Shown: positions 59,130-64,000 of the stretch, piece by piece
How positions within the stretch are numbered: the first letter of the stretch is position 1
Layout: each line of letters begins with the position of its first letter
NCBI RefSeq assembly: GCF_013415885.1
Contig: NZ_CP058910.1
Location: 3,782,001-3,846,000, forward strand
DNA length: 64,000 bases
Source: Halosimplex rubrum
Lineage (GTDB): Archaea; Halobacteriota; Halobacteria; Halobacteriales; Haloarculaceae
Reading direction: 5' to 3'
The notes under the pieces: model-generated
Databases searched by the model: none
What the model saw: only the letters and a program-made list of their open reading frames with translations
Told to the model about the DNA's origin: nothing
Program-made: the position numbers and the translations under genes

Positions 59130-61562
59130 TCAACCGCTCTTTCCGGTGTACTGGAGCGCCTGTCGGTCGACCCGGTAGACGATCGCGCCGTCCCATCGTT
59201 TCTCGACCGTGACGCCGGCCATCGATTCGAAGACGGCCAGGTCGTCGCTCGCGTAGGCGTCGCGCTCGTTCGACCCGACGTAGACGTACTCGACATCGTA
59301 GACGTCGAGGTAGTAGGCCCGCTGTTCGGGTGACCCGGTGTAGATGGTGTTCACGTCGTCCACGCGGGCGCGATAGGACTCGCCGCCGCGATAGCCGACC
59401 TCGTGGGCCCACCCGGCCAGCGTCGGGACGCCCGTGAGACTCGAGACGGGGTTGGTCCACCGGTACATGTCCTGTCCCGGCGCCGAGGCGATGTTGGGCT
59501 GGCCCTCGAGGTCCTCGAACCAGCGGATGGCGGCGTACTCCTCGGGGTGGGTCTCGTTGATGTAGGTGAAGCCGTCGAGCGTGGGGTCGTCGGGGTGGTT
59601 GTACCGGCTGAAGTAGCCGTCGCCACCGAAGTGGCCGCCGAGGGCGAGCGCGCCGTACAGCGCGGTGGAGACGACCAGGACCACGGCGAGCGCGCGGAAG
59701 ACCGACGCCCAGCGCTCGCCCGACAGCGCCAGTTCGGGCGAGTGGTTCTCGACGAGGTGGGCGAGGATGGCGCCGGCCGCGACCGCCCAGAGGATCCACA
59801 CGTCCGCGTAGGTCTTGAACACGGTGTTCATCCGGCCCGGCCCTGCCTGTTCCTTGACGTAGACGAACTCGACGAGGACGACGATCCCCGCCCCCGCGAC
59901 GATCAGGAGCGTCTCGAAACCGACCACGTCGCGGAGCCGTTCGGGGACTCCGGGGTCGGGATCGGTATCGGACCCCGAGGTCGTTCCGGCGGTCGCCGTC
60001 CCGCCGTCGGTGGCGACCCGGCGGGCGGTGTCGGCGGCCCGCGCGGTCGCGCGGTGGACCGCGTCGGCCTGCGTCCGGAGGAGGACCCAGGCGACGAGGA
60101 TCATCGGACCGAATATCGCGAACGCGGCCGTCGAGCCGCCGATCCAGGCGACCAGCACGGCGACGGCGAGCATCACGACCGCTTCGCCGACGTGCTCGCG
60201 GCCGATCTCCGCGAGGGAGTGCCGGGCCAGGTGGATCGCGAACAGGAACGCGAACGCGCCGTGGGCGAACAGCAGCCCGCCGAGCGAACTCCGGTCGGGG
60301 AGGAAGGCGATCGACCGGCCGCTGGCGGTGCCGAGCCAGAACGGCAGCGACCAGAGGAGACCGAGCGCGACGACGGCGACGGCGCCGCCGAGCGCGACGC
60401 CGTGACGGGCGAGTTCGCGCCGCCAGCTCTCCCGCCGTGGTATCCGGTCGGAGAGCGGCGCCGGGAGCAGCGTCACCGGGTCGGCGGGCGCGAGCGCGAG
60501 TGCCAGGAACGCCAGCCCGCCAGCGGTCGGGAACGACCACGTGTTGACGACGGCGAGCATCCCGGCGAGCGGCGGCACGACGACGAACACGAGCAGTCGG
60601 CGGCGGGTCAGGTCGGTCTCGGGCGTCCGGTAGTAGCTGAAGAGCAGCGCCGCGGTGAAGAGGACGAACGGCGCGGACATCATGTGGGCGTGCAGGTCGC
60701 CGTTGAGCCAGGCGAACAGCGGGAACTCGTTGATCGTCCCCTCGATGACGCGGCTGGCGTCCCAGTAGCGGAACTCCGCCAGCCCGCCCGTACCGACCCG
60801 TCCCAGGCTCGTGCCGAACAGCCCGGCGAAGAAGGAGGCGATCCCGTCGGGGAGCAGCCAGGCGACGACGTACACCGGCGTCGAGATGTTGCTCGCGAAG
60901 CCGACGAAGAACGCGGCGAACGCGCCCGCTCGAACGCGGGAGACATCGCGGCTCGCCGCGATCGACCCCGCCAGCCCGTAGGCGGCCGTGACGAGCATCC
61001 CGTAGAAACCGGCGAGCGCGAGGTTGTAGGCGAACCGGGGCTCGGTCCCCGTGATCTTCGTCAGCAGCGCGACGATCAGGTGTCCGCCGTAGTAGTACTG
61101 GACCGGGCGGCCGGCGAACCACATGTCCTCGGGCGGGAGGCGGTCGGCGCGCAGCAGCGACTGCAGCATGCCGAAGTCGAGGAACTTCTCGCCGAGGAAG
61201 GGATGGACGCCGGCGTCGACGGCGCGGATCGCTATCATGAACAGGAAGGCGACGGTGAACACGGCGGCGGCCTCCGCGTAGCGCCGCCGGTCGAACAGCG
61301 GCTCCCCGTCCGTCTCGTTGGCGCGGTAGAGGGCGGCACCGGCGACGGTCGCGAGCGCGCCGAGGCCGACGAGCAGGCCGGCGGTCAGCGAGACGTGGCC
61401 GAGGAGATAGGCGACGACCCAGAGGACGGCCAGCGCCGTCGGGAGCGCGACGCCCGCCCCGCGGTCGGCGAGGCGGGGGAACAGGGCGGCCGCCAGCGGC
61501 ATCCCCACGGCCAGCAGGGCGAGGTAGGCCACGAGCCACCAGATGACCAGACCGTACTCCAT
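59130..61562 (-). CDS. DUF2298 (YYY) giant membrane protein
   Basis: An 810-residue protein of archaeal/bacterial family DUF2298, with about 15 or more helices. The diagnostic YYY motif is in PVQYYYGGHLIVALL (about residue 158), with SREVSRVRAGAFAAFFVGFA-like helices nearby and a large C-terminal soluble part (RWFEDLEGQPNIASAPGQDM; VDDVNTIYTGSPEQRAYYLD). The fold resembles membrane glycosyltransferases of the oligosaccharyl/ArnT group. It lies next to a divergent GT2 glycosyltransferase and a GtrA protein, so a role in surface glycosylation is likely. The exact reaction is unknown. Confidence 0.88.
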   Translation of the reverse strand: MEYGLVIWWLVAYLALLAVGMPLAAALFPRLADRGAGVALPTALAVLWVVAYLLGHVSLTAGLLVGLGALATVAGAALYRANETDGEPLFDRRRYAEAAAVFTVAFLFMIAIRAVDAGVHPFLGEKFLDFGMLQSLLRADRLPPEDMWFAGRPVQYYYGGHLIVALLTKITGTEPRFAYNLALAGFYGMLVTAAYGLAGSIAASRDVSRVRAGAFAAFFVGFASNISTPVYVVAWLLPDGIASFFAGLFGTSLGRVGTGGLAEFRYWDASRVIEGTINEFPLFAWLNGDLHAHMMSAPFVLFTAALLFSYYRTPETDLTRRRLLVFVVVPPLAGMLAVVNTWSFPTAGGLAFLALALAPADPVTLLPAPLSDRIPRRESWRRELARHGVALGGAVAVVALGLLWSLPFWLGTASGRSIAFLPDRSSLGGLLFAHGAFAFLFAIHLARHSLAEIGREHVGEAVVMLAVAVLVAWIGGSTAAFAIFGPMILVAWVLLRTQADAVHRATARAADTARRVATDGGTATAGTTSGSDTDPDPGVPERLRDVVGFETLLIVAGAGIVVLVEFVYVKEQAGPGRMNTVFKTYADVWILWAVAAGAILAHLVENHSPELALSGERWASVFRALAVVLVVSTALYGALALGGHFGGDGYFSRYNHPDDPTLDGFTYINETHPEEYAAIRWFEDLEGQPNIASAPGQDMYRWTNPVSSLTGVPTLAGWAHEVGYRGGESYRARVDDVNTIYTGSPEQRAYYLDVYDVEYVYVGSNERDAYASDDLAVFESMAGVTVEKRWDGAIVYRVDRQALQYTGKSG

Positions 61563-61659
61563 TACCAGTGTGGCCGTCTCCGGAGCCTATACCTCTTGTG
61601 GACCGATCGGAGTCGCGCGAGGAGTCGGCGACGTGGCCGGAACGTTCGCCGTTCCGAAC

Positions 61660-61669
61660 GGTTTTTACT
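61660..61669 (+). promoter_or_regulatory. TATA box of the GT2-GtrA operon
   Basis: GGTTTTTACT lies 24-33 bases before the ATG at 61693, a leaderless haloarchaeal promoter. Confidence 0.65.
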
Positions 61670-61692
61670 CGCCGCGGTGGTCACGGCAGACA

Positions 61693-62460
61693 ATGAGCGC
61701 GTCCGTCGGTCTCGTGGTCCCCGCCTTCCGTCCCGACGTGGACCGACTCTCCGCCTACGTTCGCTCGCTCGACGAGGAGTTCGCCCCCGACGCGATCCGG
61801 ATCGAACTGGACGACGCCGACGACCGGGTGGCCGCCGCCCTCTCGGACCTCCCGGCGACCGTCCACCGCTCGCCGTACCGCCGGGGCAAGGGCGCCGCCG
61901 TCACCGCCGGGTTCGAGGCGCTCGACACCGACGTGCTCGGGTTCGTCGACGCCGACGGCTCCACCGCGCCCGGCGAGTTCGCCGACGTGCTCGCCGCGGT
62001 CACCGACGGCGCCGCCGACGTGGCCGTCGGCTCCCGTCGCCATCCCGACTCGACGATCACCAGCCACCAGACGTTCGCCCGCCGGTTCCTCGGCGACGGC
62101 TTCGCCTGGCTCGCCCGCCGGATGTTAGACGCCGACCTCTACGACTACCAGTGCGGCGCGAAGGCGATCACCGCCGAGTCGTGGGAGGCCGTCCGCCAGC
62201 ACCTCTACGAACCGGGGTTCGCCTGGGACGTGGAACTGGTCGCGATGGCCGGCGCGCTGGAGATGGACGTGGCCGAGGTCCCGATCACCTGGGAGGACAA
62301 GCCGGGCTCGACCGTCTCGCCGGTCCGGACGTCGGTGCGACTCGCCCGCGCGTTGCTCTCCTCGCGCCACCGCGCGAAACAGATCCGGGACAGCCGCGTC
62401 CACAACGCCATCGCGGCGACCCGCGAGGAGCCGACCGCACTGGTGGACAAGCATGACTGA
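61693..62460 (+). CDS. Family 2 glycosyltransferase (dolichol-phosphate sugar synthase-like)
   Basis: A 255-residue cytoplasmic GT-A enzyme. The N-terminus VGLVVPAFRPDVDRLSAYVR is the nucleotide-sugar start, GFVDADGSTAP supplies the DxD metal motif, and YQCGAKAITAESWEAV plus PITWEDKPGSTVS are typical of dolichol-phosphate glucose/mannose synthases. It would charge dolichol phosphate for protein N-glycosylation or lipid glycosylation. It overlaps the GtrA gene by eight bases. Confidence 0.9.
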   Translation: MSASVGLVVPAFRPDVDRLSAYVRSLDEEFAPDAIRIELDDADDRVAAALSDLPATVHRSPYRRGKGAAVTAGFEALDTDVLGFVDADGSTAPGEFADVLAAVTDGAADVAVGSRRHPDSTITSHQTFARRFLGDGFAWLARRMLDADLYDYQCGAKAITAESWEAVRQHLYEPGFAWDVELVAMAGALEMDVAEVPITWEDKPGSTVSPVRTSVRLARALLSSRHRAKQIRDSRVHNAIAATREEPTALVDKHD

Positions 62461-62980
62461 CGGCGAGCGGTCGGCCAGGGGGCGCCTGTCGTCGCTCGTT
62501 TCCGGGATCCGATTCGGCAAGTTCGTCTCCGTCGGGGTCGTCGGTGCGGCCTGCGACACGGCCGTGCTGGTCTTCCTCTCGGAGGTCGTCGGGGCGCACC
62601 CGACCGTCGCCTGGGCGGCCGGCGTCGAGACCGCGATTCTGGTGATGTTCCTGGTCAACGAGAACTGGACGTTCGCCGACCACGGCGGCGGCGACCGGGA
62701 GTCGTTACTCTCGCGTCTCAAACGTTCGCACGCCGTCCGCGCCGTCGGCGTGACGACGCAGTTCGTCATCTGGTGGAGTATCTACAACCCGCTGTTCGTC
62801 GATCTGTCCTTCGGCGACGTGGCGGTGCTGTCGAGCGCGGCCGGCGTCGTCGGGCTCGCGTCGGTGCTCTCGGGACTCGACCTCTGGCTGCTCGTCGCGA
62901 AGGGCTGTGGCATCGCCGTCGGGATGGTCGTCAACTACGTCTTCGAGAGCCTGTTCACCTGGCAGGTCCACGAGGCGTGA
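62453..62980 (+). CDS. GtrA-family membrane protein
   Basis: A 175-residue protein with four helices (GKFVSVGVVGAACDTAVLVF, AWAAGVETAILVMFLVNENW, AVGVTTQFVIWWSIYNPLFV, VAKGCGIAVGMVVNYVFESL). VNENWTFADHGG is the GtrA loop signature. GtrA proteins assist transfer or flipping of polyprenyl-linked sugars. Co-translated with the GT2 gene. Confidence 0.92.
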   Translation: MTDGERSARGRLSSLVSGIRFGKFVSVGVVGAACDTAVLVFLSEVVGAHPTVAWAAGVETAILVMFLVNENWTFADHGGGDRESLLSRLKRSHAVRAVGVTTQFVIWWSIYNPLFVDLSFGDVAVLSSAAGVVGLASVLSGLDLWLLVAKGCGIAVGMVVNYVFESLFTWQVHEA

Positions 62981-63017
62981 CCGCGAGGGTAATTCACGGA
63001 CGGCGAACGAATCACAA

Positions 63018-63027
63018 CCCTTAATGG
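63018..63027 (+). promoter_or_regulatory. TATA box of initiator tRNA-Met
   Basis: CCCTTAATGG lies 23-32 bases before the first tRNA nucleotide at 63050, the expected position. Confidence 0.5.
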
Positions 63028-63049
63028 GTGGTCGCCGGTACAAACTGGT

Positions 63050-63124
63050 AGCGGGATGGGATAGCCAGGAGATTCCGGCGGGCTCATAACCCGCAGATCG
63101 GTAGTTCAAATCTACCTCCCGCTA
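63050..63124 (+). tRNA. Initiator tRNA-Met (CAT)
   Basis: A 75-nt tRNA with acceptor stem AGCGGGA/TCCCGCT and anticodon loop CTCATAA. The anticodon stem GCGGG/CCCGC has three consecutive G:C pairs next to the loop, the hallmark of initiators, and base pair A1:U72 fits archaeal initiators. The last 24 bases recur downstream. Confidence 0.92.
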
Positions 63125-63439
63125 TTTCTCGTGACCTCACACACCCAGCGAGGCGTTTCATCGCCGAGCGCGTCATGAGGTCACGAAATCGTCAGTAGAT
63201 TTGAAGTAGGCAAGTCGCGCGCAGCGGGTGCAACGAGCGAGCACGTCTTGACGTAGTTCAAATCTCCCTCCCGCTACGATTTTGCCGCGAACCACACGAC
63301 GAGCACCGTCTCGCGTGTGCTCGCCACCGCGATCCGGAGACACCCATCAATGACCGAACACGTCTCTGAGCGAGGGCTTCACGGCCGACCGACGACAAGC
63401 GGAGGGTTCTTGAGGCGTCGGGACGGGAACACGTCACGT
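63125..63439. other. Gene-free region after tRNA-Met with an att-like 3'-end duplication
   Basis: No gene is visible. The region contains an 11-bp inverted repeat (TCGTGACCTCA at 63129-63139; TGAGGTCACGA at 63176-63186), an inverted fragment of the tRNA T-arm (GTAGATTTGAA at 63195-63205) and the duplicated tRNA 3' end described separately. It reads as the scar or remnant of an integrated element. A TATA-like GGTTCTTGAG near 63404 serves htpX. Confidence 0.55.
63253..63276 (+). repeat. Duplicated 3' end of tRNA-Met (att-site-like)
   Basis: A 24-base copy of the tRNA-Met 3' end (63101-63124), beginning GTAGTTCAAATCT and ending CCTCCCGCTA, with one mismatch (A to C at 63266). It ends exactly as the tRNA does, a pattern left by tyrosine integrases that use tRNA 3' ends. 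Confidence 0.7.
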
Positions 63440-64000
63440 ATGCGTCACCCGAGTCTCACCGCGCGGATGGCGGTCGTGGGGTCGATCCTGTTCGCGTTCT
63501 ACGCCGTCGCCGCGGTCGTGGCGATGGGCGCGTTCAGCGTCCCGCTGTGGCTGGTACTGGTCGGCAGCGTCCTGTTCGTGGGCGTCCAGTACAAGGTCGG
63601 CAAGTGGGCGGCGATCCGGAGCGTCGGGGCCGAAGACATGCCCGAGGAGCAGTACCGGGAGATCCACCGCCAGGTCAAGACGCTCTCCGAGGAGATGGGC
63701 ATCGACAAGCCCCGACTCATGATCGCCCGGATGGGCGTGCCCAACGCCTTCGCGGTCGGGCGGAAGGGCGCCGGGACGGTCGTCGTCTCGCGTGAGCTGC
63801 TCGCGACGCTCGACGCCGACGAGGTCGAGGGCGTCCTCGCTCACGAACTGGCCCACATCGCGAACCGCGACGTGGTGATGATGGTGCTCGGGCAGGGGAT
63901 CGCCTCGATCGTCGCCATCGTCGCCCAGTGGGTCGTCCTACTGACCGGCGACAACGAGATCGCCGACCTCTTTCTGGCCATCGTCGTCGGTCAGATCGTC
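63440..64000 (+). CDS. htpX: HtpX-like M48 zinc metalloprotease (C-terminus beyond right edge)
   Basis: The visible 187 residues contain two N-terminal membrane helices (MAVVGSILFAFYAVAAVVAM and VPLWLVLVGSVLFVGVQYKV), the M48 core with MGVPNAFAVGRKGAGTVVVS and the zinc motif LAHELAHIANRDVVMM (HExxH). HtpX acts in membrane-protein quality control, with the catalytic site facing the cytoplasm. The third zinc ligand and last helices lie past the window end. It is preceded by the tRNA-Met and its integration scar. Confidence 0.93.
   Translation, partial: MRHPSLTARMAVVGSILFAFYAVAAVVAMGAFSVPLWLVLVGSVLFVGVQYKVGKWAAIRSVGAEDMPEEQYREIHRQVKTLSEEMGIDKPRLMIARMGVPNAFAVGRKGAGTVVVSRELLATLDADEVEGVLAHELAHIANRDVVMMVLGQGIASIVAIVAQWVVLLTGDNEIADLFLAIVVGQIV

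Noticed and set aside
59403-62456. A 1017-codon plus-strand frame spanning DUF2298 and the GT2 gene
   Set aside because: It runs antisense to DUF2298 and out of frame with GT2, and is made of Arg/Glu/Asp/Gly-rich low-complexity sequence.

Overview
The window is chromosomal DNA of a halophilic archaeon (class Halobacteria). Coding GC is very high, the proteins are strongly acidic, most promoters have a TATA-like box 25-35 bases before the start codon (leaderless transcripts), and the information-processing genes are archaeal: L7Ae, S28e, L24e, L21e, Rpo4/Rpo3/Rpo10/Rpo6, aEF-1beta, RNase J, TmcA. Gene content and order resemble the conserved ribosomal/RNA polymerase part of haloarchaeal chromosomes. 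I favour a Haloarcula-type relative, but the genus cannot be fixed from the sequence alone.

Layout. 0-8 kb: the start of a 2-oxoacid:ferredoxin oxidoreductase alpha subunit, a flavin reductase, a 59-residue zinc-finger microprotein, aEF-1beta, a large chemotaxis transducer, and a tight run L21e-Rpo4-DUF655-KsgA-HemK2. 8-13.4 kb: a hemerythrin fused to a decayed acyl-CoA ligase, divergent from a PPOX-family flavoprotein across a perfect palindrome, then a two-gene (split) MetE-type methionine synthase. 13.4-19.3 kb: an ABC exporter-like operon with a secreted Ig-repeat protein and a Yip1 protein, a small-molecule kinase-like protein, and an 86-bp palindromic element. 19.4-24.3 kb: L7Ae-S28e-L24e-Ndk operon, TmcA and a DUF456 membrane protein. 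24.3-32.2 kb: a probable dispersed repeat, small regulators, a fixA-fixB-fixCX electron-transfer operon and a Sulfolobus-type zinc ferredoxin. 32.4-41 kb: GluRS, prenyl synthase, RNase J, and the archaeal mevalonate-pathway pair mevalonate kinase/isopentenyl phosphate kinase, around a low-complexity acidic membrane protein. 41-44.1 kb: accessory genes (membrane-anchored sulfite-oxidase-like enzyme, DUF2306 protein, TetR). 44.2-50.3 kb: the superoperon tRNA-Ser, S13, S4, S11, Rpo3, tRNA-Leu, L18e, L13, S9, Rpo10, Rpo6, enolase, S2. 50.5-54 kb: NUDIX, MoaA, zinc-finger regulator. 54-58 kb: a divergent proteasome alpha/beta pair followed by an AT-rich island with secreted proteins. 58-64 kb: Mrp/NBP35 ATPase, a DUF2298 giant membrane protein with a GT2 glycosyltransferase and GtrA flippase-like protein (cell-surface glycosylation), initiator tRNA-Met with a duplicated 3' end, and the start of an HtpX protease.

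Most of the window is ordinary core genome. The parts that deserve attention are the hemerythrin/pseudo-ligase protein and its palindromic operator candidate (7.9-9.9 kb), the extended FixB with its zinc ferredoxin neighbour (28.3-31.4 kb), the AT-rich island that starts inside a PKD protein gene (55.6-56.95 kb), the 86-bp palindromic element (18.96 kb) and the tRNA-Met attachment-site duplication (63.1-63.3 kb).
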